Position numbers and translations under genes: made by a program. Of a stretch of 42,613 nucleotides of DNA, positions 8,538 through 16,168 are shown piece by piece. Source of the DNA: Phil1 sp964612925. GTDB taxonomy: Bacteria > Bacillota > Clostridia > Christensenellales > CAG-138. The notes beneath the pieces are model-generated. The model saw only the letters and a program-made list of their open reading frames with translations, was not told where the DNA came from and did not search any database. The first letter of the stretch is position 1; each line of letters opens with the position of its first letter. The stretch is from assembly GCA_964612925.1 (NCBI GenBank), contig CAZTFU010000014.1, positions 1 through 42,613 of the forward strand, given 5' to 3'.

Positions 8538-8711
8538 ATGAAAACAAAAGACCTTATCGAGCTTTTAGAAAGAAATGGCTGGAAGTTTAAGCGGCATGGC
8601 GCAAATCACGACATATATATTAAGGGTAATGATCGTGAGAGCATCGTAAGGCACAGAGAAACCGACGAAGAGTTGGCAAAAGCAATCATCAAACGGCGCG
8701 GATTGAAATAA
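8538..8711 (+). CDS. hicA: HicA-family mRNA interferase toxin
   Basis: A 57-residue protein, the usual HicA length. It folds as a small double-stranded-RNA-binding-like domain that cleaves mRNA independently of the ribosome. Seen features are the start MKTKDLIELLERNGW, then KRHGANHDIYIKG with the family's catalytic histidine at position 24. A basic C-terminus (IIKRRGLK) follows. GGAGG at 8526-8530 lies 7 bases before the ATG. The antitoxin gene follows after 53 bases. The pair sits between a structured repeat and a MITE-like element, which fits an accessory, transferable module. Confidence 0.9.
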   Translation: MKTKDLIELLERNGWKFKRHGANHDIYIKGNDRESIVRHRETDEELAKAIIKRRGLK

Positions 8712-8764
8712 GTCTGCCGCTATTGGCGATAAAATATAGATAATCCATTAAGGAGGTATTCAAA

Positions 8765-9166
8765 ATGAAAAACGCATATCCTATTATTATGACACAGGGG
8801 AAAGAGTTCATCGTGGTATTTGTACCCGATTTCAATATCAATACGCAGGGGAAGGACGTTCCTGACGCGATTGAGATGGCGCGCGACGCGATCGGACTTA
8901 TGGGAATTGATATGCAGGATGACGGCGAAGCGTTGCCGAAAGCGTCGAGCCTTGCGGACATTCAAGCTGAAGCACCGTGCGGCGGTATCGTTTCACTGGT
9001 TGATGTTGATTTCGGAGAGTATCGCAGAAAAAACGATATGCGTGCCGTGAAAAAGAATTGCACGATCCCTTCATGGCTTAACTTTGAAGCGGAGCGGGCA
9101 GGCGTGAATTTTTCCGCCGTCCTGCAAGCGGCACTTAAAACTGAATTGCATATAACAGAAAGATAA
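8765..9166 (+). CDS. hicB: HicB-family antitoxin
   Basis: A 133-residue antitoxin that neutralises HicA and probably represses the operon. The N-terminal half is the partially degraded RNase-H-like HicB domain: YPIIMTQGKEFIVVFVPDF, then DVPDAIEMARDAIGL. The C-terminal part (CTIPSWLNFEAERAGVNFSA, then LQAALKTEL) resembles a ribbon-helix-helix or short helical DNA-binding domain, as in larger HicB proteins. A strong AAGGAGG precedes the ATG. The stop is only 10 bases from the left end of the MITE-like element, so transcription may read into it. Confidence 0.9.
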   Translation: MKNAYPIIMTQGKEFIVVFVPDFNINTQGKDVPDAIEMARDAIGLMGIDMQDDGEALPKASSLADIQAEAPCGGIVSLVDVDFGEYRRKNDMRAVKKNCTIPSWLNFEAERAGVNFSAVLQAALKTELHITER

Positions 9167-9176
9167 ATGCAAACCC

Positions 9177-9484
9177 AAGGCAGGAACGTAAGGCCCTCTG
9201 AAATAAGAAACACACGGTTTTGAGATGCTATTTTGCACCCTGACTTTAGAAAAATGCTCGAAGATACGCCCCGGTATCTTACTGCGCTTTTTCTTCGTCA
9301 TGGCACAAAATATCTACCTCAAAACTGCTTAGCACCTAAAAAGAGCAGTGTTTGTGCTAAGCACAAGGCATGAGGGCGAAGCCATACAGGACCGTATGAT
9401 GAGACCCGAGTAACGCAGTGATTGGCCAAACAGTGCCTTTTTAGGCGTGTGTTTCTTATCTCAGAGGGCCTTAACCCCTGCCTT
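9177..9484. mobile_element. MITE-like element with ~38-bp terminal inverted repeats
   Basis: The left end (from AAGGCAGG at 9177 to 9215) and the right end (9447-9484) are inverted copies with only a few differences. They share AAGGCCCTCTGA and ATAAGAAACACAC. The ~308-bp body carries no supported transposase. Inside are a further inverted repeat (GCTTAGCAC/GTGCTAAGC near 9328-9362), a CATAC/GTATG hairpin, and CCTAAAAAG matched inversely by CTTTTTAGG near the right end. No clear target-site duplication was seen. This covers most of the gap between hicB and the gene at 9511. Confidence 0.75.
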
Positions 9485-9510
9485 TTACTTTTCTCATTTT
9501 TTCCGAGAGG

Positions 9511-10230
9511 TCAATTCTCTATGGCTATTGTCATGGTGCCGTCAACGAGGGTGAGGGATATCACACTCCCGTCATCAAGCGTTACGCACATTGATTCAGT
9601 ATCGTATTCGGCATTGTGAAGCTCGGCAATGCTGAGGAGATAGCTTTCCATATCCTCCTCCGTACAGCCGTATACTCTGTAGGAAAGGTTGTTGCCGTCT
9701 ACAGCCTCAACACCCGTACCAAAATCAATGTTCGGTATTTGTATTGTGCCGAGCATATAGTATTCTATATATGCCATACTGCTTGACAAGTCGTTTGCTT
9801 CCTTTGATTCGGGTGCGCCGCTTGCGGAGTAAAGTTCGTTGCTCTCGATATCGCCCGATGTAACGGCGGAACGGGACGCATCCTCACTTGCGGCAACCGT
9901 TTCATTCTCTATGGTAGCACCGTCAATGCCGTTTTCGGCAACATCGGATACTGTATCCATGCTTACGTCCATGCAAGCCTCCTGCGGGGCGCACTCGTTG
10001 CTGTTTGCATCGTTTGCACCGCTTACGCGAAGCCATATTGATCCGATTGCCGTAAGCACGATGAATGCGGCGGCCATCGAACCGTATTTTATAAATGCGG
10101 TCATTCTCTTCCTTGCGGCGGCCTTTTTGCGTATGGCGTCGAGCATGGCGGAATAATCTATAGCGTCGTTCGCTTCATCGGCAATGCTGTAAAGCAGTGC
10201 ATCCATTTTTGTTTCGTTTTGTGTTCCCAT
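9511..10230 (-). CDS. Single-pass membrane protein, probable anti-sigma factor
   Basis: A 239-residue protein encoded directly after an ECF sigma factor, so it is probably its membrane-bound inhibitor (inference from position and topology). The N-terminal ~45 residues are cytoplasmic (DALLYSIADEANDAIDYSAM). A basic patch KKAAARKR precedes one helix at about 50-70 (GSMAAAFIVLTAIGSIWL). The external part has a Ser/Asn/Asp-rich linker and a ~90-residue folded region ending LVDGTMTIAIEN. The zinc-binding HxxxCxxC motif of many anti-sigma factors is absent. Its Shine-Dalgarno AAAGGAGGTGA contains the stop codon of the sigma gene, coupling the two. That also decides the start at 10230 over an upstream GTG. 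Confidence 0.7.
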   Translation of the reverse strand: MGTQNETKMDALLYSIADEANDAIDYSAMLDAIRKKAAARKRMTAFIKYGSMAAAFIVLTAIGSIWLRVSGANDANSNECAPQEACMDVSMDTVSDVAENGIDGATIENETVAASEDASRSAVTSGDIESNELYSASGAPESKEANDLSSSMAYIEYYMLGTIQIPNIDFGTGVEAVDGNNLSYRVYGCTEEDMESYLLSIAELHNAEYDTESMCVTLDDGSVISLTLVDGTMTIAIEN

Positions 10231-10235
10231 GCTCG

Positions 10236-10760
10236 TCACCTCCTTTCAAGTACCTTGGCAAGTTTTGCCTTTGCGCGGGAAATTCTTGATTTTACCGTGC
10301 CTTCGCTCACACCCTGAAGCGCGGCTATCTCATCGTATTGCAACCCCGAAAAATAGTGCAGCATTACGGTTTCACGGTAGATTTCGGGCAGTTCGTCAAC
10401 GGCCCTGCGCACTATAATGCGACTTTCTTTATTTATGGCAGAAACCTCGGGCAGCTCATATTCGTTTTCAACCGTGGCCTCGGGCAGCTCCTCACTCGGC
10501 TGTTCACGCTTTTGTCTGCGCTTGGAATCCATGCACAAATTTACGCATACCCTGTAAAGCCAGCCCTTGAGCTGTGCTTCTTCCATGCTTTTCAGCTTAT
10601 CCGCATGTTTTATTGCGCGGATGAATGTTTCTTGTGTAATGTCGAGCGCGTCGCTTTCGCTTTTTGTTATTCCGTATGCGGCCCAATATACCATACGGGA
10701 AAAAGCAGCATACATCGCTTCCGCTTCCCATTGCGCCAAGGCTTCATCCCTCCTTACCAT
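10236..10760 (-). CDS. ECF-type RNA polymerase sigma factor
   Basis: A ~174-residue sigma-70 family factor with only regions 2 and 4. Region 2 contains YWAAYGITKSESDALDITQE, then TFIRAIKHADKL and LKGWLYRVCVNLCMDSKRR. Region 4 reads DELPEIYRETVMLHYFSGL, then YDEIAALQGVSEGTVKSR, with the helix-turn-helix. The N-terminus is uncertain. ATG 10760 has no good ribosome site, whereas AAGGAGG just inside the frame lies 8 bases before a TTG at 10739, which would give LAQWEAEAMYA and a family-typical N-terminus. It is followed after 5 bases by the membrane partner. The target genes and the signal are unknown. Confidence 0.9.
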   Translation of the reverse strand: MVRRDEALAQWEAEAMYAAFSRMVYWAAYGITKSESDALDITQETFIRAIKHADKLKSMEEAQLKGWLYRVCVNLCMDSKRRQKREQPSEELPEATVENEYELPEVSAINKESRIIVRRAVDELPEIYRETVMLHYFSGLQYDEIAALQGVSEGTVKSRISRAKAKLAKVLERR

Positions 10761-10955
10761 ATAACGCACACAGAGCCAAAATGGTTGCATGTGTGCAGAG
10801 ATATTTTTATGCTTGAATAATAATATCATTTTGCGGTAATTAAGTAAATGCGTTTTGCTTTTATAAAGGCCGTGCCGTATATTAAAAATAGGGTGCTTAC
10901 AAGCAAAAAACATGATACAATGATAAATACAAAAAACGGTAAAGGAGATACAATA

Positions 10956-12758
10956 ATGGCACCACAAACAAAGATACCCAAGCGCAGCGAGGTAGACAAG
11001 AAGTATACATGGGCCACGGAGGATCTTTTCGCCTCCGATGAGCTTTGGGAACAGGCACTTGAGGAAGTCAAAAAGTATATTCCCATCGTGGCCTCGTATA
11101 AGGGTACCCTTGGCGAAAGCGCACAAAGGCTTTATTCCTTCGCCAAAGGGGAGGACGAGCTTAGCCTTAAAATACACGCCCTTGCCAATTATGCAATGCG
11201 CAAGTCCGATGAGGATACGGGCAACGGCTTCTATAACGCAATGAAGGGCAAGCTTATGAGCTGTCTTGTTGCGCTGGACAGCGCAGGCTCATTCGCCACA
11301 CCCGAAATTATTGCAATTCCCGATGGAACAATTGAAGCATTTATGCAGCAGGAGGAAGGACTTCGCGTATACAAGCGCAAGCTTGAACGCATTCGCCGCA
11401 TGAAGGCGCATACCTTGAGCGATGCAGAGGAGCGTATAATGTCACTTGCGGGACAGATGACAAACGCGCCCACCGATATAGGCTCCGCATTCCGCAATGC
11501 GGATATCCGCTTCCCCGACATAACGGATGCTGACGGCAATGCGCTTCAGGTAACGCAGGGTTCTTACATACCGCTTGTTGAAAGCTCAGACGTAAACATC
11601 CGCAAGGCGGCATTTGAATCGCTCTATCATACGTTTGCCGGCTTTAAGAACACCACAGCCGCATTCCTTGACGCACAGATGAAGGCATTGATATTCAACG
11701 CGCAGGCAAGAAAGTATGATTCCACGCTTGAAGCCGCACTTGACCATACCGAGGTGCCCGTTGATGTTTACCACAACCTTATAGAGGCCGTGCACAATAA
11801 CATTGATTATCTGCATAAGTATGTTTCACTGCGCAAAAAGCTTATGGGCGTTGACGAACTGCACATGTATGACCTTTATACGCCCATAGTTGCCGATGCG
11901 ACAAAGAAGATATCGTATGAAGAAGCACAGCAGACAATACTGAAGGCACTTGCTCCGCTTGGCGAGGATTATGTTGATATACTTAAAGAGGGCTTTGCCA
12001 ACCGTTGGATAGACGTTTATGAAAACGAGGGCAAGCGCGGCGGCGCGTATTCATCGGGCGGTAATCCGCATCCTTATGTATTGCTCAACCATAAGGACAC
12101 GCTTGACAGCATGTTTACACTTGCACATGAAATGGGTCACGCTCTGCACAGCTACTATTCGATAAAGAATCAGCCCCCGTGCAACGCAAACTATGTTATA
12201 TTCGTGGCTGAGGTTGCATCCACCTGCAATGAGGTATTGCTTGTTAAGTATCTTCTCAACAACACCACCGATAAGCGCGAGCGTGCTTTCCTTATAAACC
12301 ACTTCCTTGAAAGCTTCCGCACCACGGTATATCGCCAGACCATGTTTGCCGAATTTGAGCTTTTCATGAGCCAACTTGCGGAATCGGGCAGCTCCCTTAC
12401 CGCGGATGCGCTATGCAAGAAGTATTACGAGCTTAATAAGTTCTACTTCGGTGACGATATAACGGTTGATGAAGAAATATCCCATGAATGGGCGCGCATA
12501 CCGCATTTCTTCTACAATTTCTATGTTTTCCAGTATGCAACGGGCTTCTCCGCCGCATGCGCCATAGCGAACCGCATACTTACCGAGGGCGAAACGGCCG
12601 TTGCCGATTATAAGAAGTTCCTTTCTGCCGGCGGCAGCATGGATCCGATAGGCATACTGAAGCTTGCAGGCGTTGACATGACCACCGCGGCCCCGATAAA
12701 CGATGCGCTGAAGCTTTTTGATGAATTGATAGACGAGATGGAGGAGCTTATGGCGTAA
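10956..12758 (+). CDS. pepF: Oligoendopeptidase F
   Basis: A cytoplasmic M3B zinc metallopeptidase of exactly 600 residues that trims oligopeptides. The active site is complete: His391-Glu392-Met-Gly-His395 in the segment TLAHEMGHALHSYYS, with the third ligand Glu419 in FVAEVASTCNE. The C-terminal half shows other family blocks such as EISHEWARIPHFFYNFYVFQ and ATGFSAACAIA. The ATG at 10956 follows AAAGGAGA with normal spacing; an in-frame open extension to 10848 is not needed. It is probably co-transcribed with the cyclase-family gene 16 bases downstream. Confidence 0.96.
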   Translation: MAPQTKIPKRSEVDKKYTWATEDLFASDELWEQALEEVKKYIPIVASYKGTLGESAQRLYSFAKGEDELSLKIHALANYAMRKSDEDTGNGFYNAMKGKLMSCLVALDSAGSFATPEIIAIPDGTIEAFMQQEEGLRVYKRKLERIRRMKAHTLSDAEERIMSLAGQMTNAPTDIGSAFRNADIRFPDITDADGNALQVTQGSYIPLVESSDVNIRKAAFESLYHTFAGFKNTTAAFLDAQMKALIFNAQARKYDSTLEAALDHTEVPVDVYHNLIEAVHNNIDYLHKYVSLRKKLMGVDELHMYDLYTPIVADATKKISYEEAQQTILKALAPLGEDYVDILKEGFANRWIDVYENEGKRGGAYSSGGNPHPYVLLNHKDTLDSMFTLAHEMGHALHSYYSIKNQPPCNANYVIFVAEVASTCNEVLLVKYLLNNTTDKRERAFLINHFLESFRTTVYRQTMFAEFELFMSQLAESGSSLTADALCKKYYELNKFYFGDDITVDEEISHEWARIPHFFYNFYVFQYATGFSAACAIANRILTEGETAVADYKKFLSAGGSMDPIGILKLAGVDMTTAAPINDALKLFDELIDEMEELMA

Positions 12759-12774
12759 GCCTAAGGCGAACAAG

Positions 12775-13419
12775 ATGAAAGTTATTGACCTTACGCACAC
12801 CATATCCGAGAATATGCCCGTTTATCCGGGCACGGAGCAGCCGCGCTTAATGCCCGCAAACTCATATGAGAAGGATGGGTTTAAGGAAACGCTTATAAGC
12901 ATGTATTCTCATACAGGTACGCACGTTGACCCGCCCGCGCACCTTTTTGCGGGGCGCACAACGCTTGATGCTTTTCCTGTAAGCCAATTTGTCGGCCGTG
13001 CGCTTGTAATAGATTGCCGCAGCCTTAATAATGGCGAAGCGATTACCATGCGTGAGATCCTGCCCGTCAAAAAGGCGGCGGAGGAGGCGGAATTTCTGCT
13101 CTTTAACCTTGGGTGGGATGCGCACTGGGGCAAGGATGAGTACTTTGGCGATTATCCCTGCATTGATGATGAGGTGCTTGACTTTATACTCACCACGGGC
13201 AAAAAGGGCATAGGCTTTGACGTTATAGGCGTTGACCCGATACATGACGGCAACCTTCCGAGGCACAAAAAGCTTTTTGCGGAGCATGAGATAATAAACA
13301 TGGAAAATCTTACCAACCTTGACAAGTGCGGTAGCGAGCCATTTTGGTTCTTTGCGTTGCCGCTGAAGTGGCAGAATGCGGACGGTGCACCGATAAGGGC
13401 AATAGCATTTTTCGAATAA
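12775..13419 (+). CDS. Cyclase/kynurenine formamidase-like metal hydrolase
   Basis: A 214-residue member of the putative cyclase family, metal-dependent hydrolases that include arylformamidase and isatin hydrolase. The start MKVIDLTHTISENMPVYPG is typical. The metal-binding motif HTGTHVDPPAH lies at about residues 45-56, and additional conserved residues appear in GIGFDVIGVD and NMENLTNL. The substrate cannot be assigned: no tryptophan-degradation genes are nearby, so a true kynurenine role is doubtful. Its ribosome site (AAGGCG) is weak, consistent with read-through from pepF. A strong terminator follows. Confidence 0.87.
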   Translation: MKVIDLTHTISENMPVYPGTEQPRLMPANSYEKDGFKETLISMYSHTGTHVDPPAHLFAGRTTLDAFPVSQFVGRALVIDCRSLNNGEAITMREILPVKKAAEEAEFLLFNLGWDAHWGKDEYFGDYPCIDDEVLDFILTTGKKGIGFDVIGVDPIHDGNLPRHKKLFAEHEIINMENLTNLDKCGSEPFWFFALPLKWQNADGAPIRAIAFFE

Positions 13420-13439
13420 CACAGCCATAAAAGCACATT

Positions 13440-13471
13440 CGGCACCCTTTTTTCAAAGGGTGCCGATTTTT
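13440..13471 (+). terminator. Rho-independent terminator
   Basis: CGGCACCCTTT pairs perfectly with AAAGGGTGCCG and is followed by ATTTTT. It closes the pepF-cyclase unit and marks the left boundary of the AT-rich restriction-modification island. Confidence 0.85.
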
Positions 13472-13643
13472 GTTCACTTTAAGTTGGCATTGCTTACAAA
13501 TCCCAAGGCTTACATTTCTCCGTTGGTATAAAATGCAGATTATGAAATATTTTATTTCCCGATTAAAAAACGCAGTTTTTATGATATAATATTTTAGATA
13601 AATTGTGCTTATAGGACTATGTGTACGGACGAGGAGAGAAACA

Positions 13644-13880
13644 ATGGAAGTAAGTTATAACAAATTATGGAAACTTATGATTGACCGTAATTTGAACAAA
13701 AGCGAATTACGTTCATTAACAGGCATTGGAACCAATACTTTAGCAAAATTAAGCAAAGGGCAACCTGTAAGCATGGAAGTATTATTAAAAATATGTTCTC
13801 GTTTCAATTGTGATATTTCTGACATTTGTGAATTTGTAAAAGATGATAGCGTGGAGGAACAAACTAATGAATGCTATTGA
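13644..13880 (+). CDS. XRE/Cro-type regulator of the RM system
   Basis: A 78-residue single-domain helix-turn-helix protein: YNKLWKLMIDRNLNKSELRS, then TGIGTNTLAKLSKGQPVSME and LLKICSRFNCDISDICEF. Small proteins of this kind often precede C5 methyltransferase genes and set the methylase/nuclease balance; that role is inferred from position. GAGGAGA precedes ATG 13644. The 3' end overlaps the first methyltransferase by 14 bases. The region is noticeably richer in A+T than the flanks (codons such as TTA, AAA, ATT), starting about 13500. No classical GACT-type C-box is visible upstream. Confidence 0.85.
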   Translation: MEVSYNKLWKLMIDRNLNKSELRSLTGIGTNTLAKLSKGQPVSMEVLLKICSRFNCDISDICEFVKDDSVEEQTNECY

Positions 13881-14931
13881 TTTGTTTGCGGGGTGTGGAG
13901 GCCTCTCAAGAGGCTTTATGGATGCTGGCTTTGATATAATTGTTGGAATAGATAACGACCAAGCTGCATTGAACACATTTACACTAAATCATAACGGAGC
14001 AAAACCTCTAAACGCTGATTTGTCTAAGCAAGAAACATTTAATGAAATCAAGCGAATTGCTGGAGAACGTGAAATAGATGTAATTATTGCCGGCCCTCCA
14101 TGCCAAGGATTTTCATTAACCGGTCCAAGAAATTTTGATGACCCAAGAAACAAACTGTACCTCGCTGTTTTGGAAATGGTTCGTCAGTATCAACCCAAGG
14201 GATTCATTATTGAGAATGTCCCTGGAATGGCAACCATGTACGATGGACAAGTTAAAGATGAGGTACTTCGTCGTTTTAGAGATATGGGCTACAATATCGA
14301 GTGCAAAATTCTTTGTGCGGCTGATTATGGCGTTCCTCAAATGCGAAAGAGACTTATTTTTATGGGAATAAGAGCCGATATAGGCACTCCAAAATTCCCA
14401 GAACCAATTCTTAGTGCAGAGCATTATGTTACTTGTAGAGAGGCATTGGATGACTTACCTGCTCGTGTTAGCGAACTTGGAACCGAGGTAGATGCTTATG
14501 TATCCGAACCTCGCACCGAATATCAAAAGAAAATGCGTGGTAGCTGTACAGTATTACATAATCATGTTGCTACTGCACATAAGCAATTTGTTATTGACAC
14601 CATTGCACAAGTTCCCGAGGGGGGCAACTGGAGAGATTTGCCAGAAGGAGTTGGCGAAAGCAGAAAATTCAACGAAGCATGGACACGTTATGATGGGAAT
14701 AAACCATCAAAAACTATTGATACTGGACATAGAAATCATTTCCATTATCAGTATAACAGAGTTCCTACCATAAGAGAAAATGCCAGACTTCAATCTTTCC
14801 CGGACGATTTTGTATTTACAGGCACAAAAACACAACAGAATCGTCAGGTAGGCAATGCCGTCCCTCCACTTTTGGGACAGGCACTTGGGCAGGTATTGAA
14901 TGAGATTATCGAGGGCAAGAAATATGAATAA
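13867..14931 (+). CDS. DNA (cytosine-5-)-methyltransferase, first of two
   Basis: A 354-residue C5 methyltransferase that transfers a methyl group from S-adenosylmethionine to cytosine within a specific site. All main motifs are visible. Motif I is DLFAGCGGLSRGF (about 5-17) and motif IV is AGPPCQGFS with nucleophile Cys79. Motif VI is ENV at 117-119, motif VIII is QMRKR near 158, and the end is QVGNAVPPLLGQALG. The target-recognition region is about residues 185-300. GGAGG at 13855 selects ATG 13867. It overlaps the second methyltransferase by 8 bases. The recognition sequence cannot be read off. Confidence 0.95.
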   Translation: MNAIDLFAGCGGLSRGFMDAGFDIIVGIDNDQAALNTFTLNHNGAKPLNADLSKQETFNEIKRIAGEREIDVIIAGPPCQGFSLTGPRNFDDPRNKLYLAVLEMVRQYQPKGFIIENVPGMATMYDGQVKDEVLRRFRDMGYNIECKILCAADYGVPQMRKRLIFMGIRADIGTPKFPEPILSAEHYVTCREALDDLPARVSELGTEVDAYVSEPRTEYQKKMRGSCTVLHNHVATAHKQFVIDTIAQVPEGGNWRDLPEGVGESRKFNEAWTRYDGNKPSKTIDTGHRNHFHYQYNRVPTIRENARLQSFPDDFVFTGTKTQQNRQVGNAVPPLLGQALGQVLNEIIEGKKYE

Positions 14932-16168
14932 TAAGGTAAAAGCGATTGATCTATTTGCTGGGTGTGGAGGACTTTGCGAAGGGTTTGAGCAATCTGGTTT
15001 ATATGAAACCCTTGCGTGTGTTGAATGGGAAAAAGCACCGTGCGATACTCTTGCCAAACACCTAAAAGAGTGTTGGGGGATGGAAGATGCTTATTCTCGT
15101 GTTCTTCGTTTTGATATTCAGAGAACAGAGAAATTGTTCAATGGATGGTCTGACGAAGACTACGGTCAAAATGACGGCCTGGATGCTATTATAAAGAATC
15201 AGATCGTTGATATTATTATTGGCGGTCCGCCATGTCAAGCCTATTCTATTGCAGGGCGAGTTCGTGATGAGCACGGAATGAAAAATGATTATCGTAATTT
15301 TTTATTTGAAAGTTACGTGAAAGTTGTCACCCACTACAAGCCTAAAGCATTTGTTTTTGAAAATGTTCCCGGCATTTTAAGTGCTGCACCAACTGGAGAG
15401 CCAATTATCAAAACTATTCAAAAGACTTTTGACGATGCAGGATATGTAGTTCTGACAGATTTGTCCAAGGCAATTATTGATTTTACTGAGTACGGCGTTC
15501 CCCAAAATCGCAGTCGTATAATTATCCTTGGTTTAAGTAAAGAAGCCTTCGGAGAAAAAGCAAATGAATTGTTGGAGCATTTTTATTTCTCAGTTTTGCC
15601 AAGCTTCAAAGTGAAAGGCAAAAAGACAGTTCGAGAGGCGATTGGTGATTTACCAAAACTTTATCCTACCGAAGAATTTAAGATTGGCAAGAAAAGATAT
15701 TCTCATAGTTTTGAAATAGACGGAATATCAAATCATGCTTCCAGATGGCATAGTGAGCGAGACCAAAAGCTCTTTGCAATGCTTGCTCGTGACATTGAAA
15801 GCGGTGAAAACAAATATGTCAGCATTGAGGCATTGAAAAAGTTATATACAGAGGTAACAGGTTGTGTCTCTAACGTTCATAAATATCATGTTATTAGATG
15901 GGATGAGCCAAGCAATTTGATTCCTGCTCACTTATTTAAGGATGGGTTAAGACATATTCATCCAGACCCGGAACAGGCAAGAAGTATTACAGTAAGAGAA
16001 GCGGCTCGTTTACAAGGTTTTCCGGATAATTACGAATTTACAGGAACACAAGCTGATGCTTATAAAATGATTGGTAATGCAGTTCCCCCAATTTTTTCTA
16101 AAATACTGGCGACTGCGATTTACGAGCTTATTTTTGAGAATGGTGGTGATAATAATGCTGTTTTATAG
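14924..16168 (+). CDS. DNA (cytosine-5-)-methyltransferase, second of two
   Basis: A 414-residue C5 methyltransferase distinct from its neighbour, so not a recent duplication. Motif I is DLFAGCGGLCEGF and motif IV is GGPPCQAYS with nucleophile Cys104. Motif VI is FENVPG near 146, motif VIII is QNRSR near 194, and the closing motif is MIGNAVPPIFSKILA. It has an insertion between motifs I and IV (WGMEDAYSRVLRFDIQRTEK) and a target region of about 150 residues. It overlaps the nuclease gene by 14 bases. Paired C5 enzymes of this sort are typical of systems with an asymmetric site, one enzyme per strand (inference). Confidence 0.95.
   Translation: MNNKVKAIDLFAGCGGLCEGFEQSGLYETLACVEWEKAPCDTLAKHLKECWGMEDAYSRVLRFDIQRTEKLFNGWSDEDYGQNDGLDAIIKNQIVDIIIGGPPCQAYSIAGRVRDEHGMKNDYRNFLFESYVKVVTHYKPKAFVFENVPGILSAAPTGEPIIKTIQKTFDDAGYVVLTDLSKAIIDFTEYGVPQNRSRIIILGLSKEAFGEKANELLEHFYFSVLPSFKVKGKKTVREAIGDLPKLYPTEEFKIGKKRYSHSFEIDGISNHASRWHSERDQKLFAMLARDIESGENKYVSIEALKKLYTEVTGCVSNVHKYHVIRWDEPSNLIPAHLFKDGLRHIHPDPEQARSITVREAARLQGFPDNYEFTGTQADAYKMIGNAVPPIFSKILATAIYELIFENGGDNNAVL

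Noticed and set aside
9071..9301. 76-codon minus-strand frame across the left end of the MITE-like element.
   Set aside because: It spans hicB and the terminal repeat, and its basic start MTKKKRSKIPGRI has no ribosome site. Probably a by-product of the repeat.
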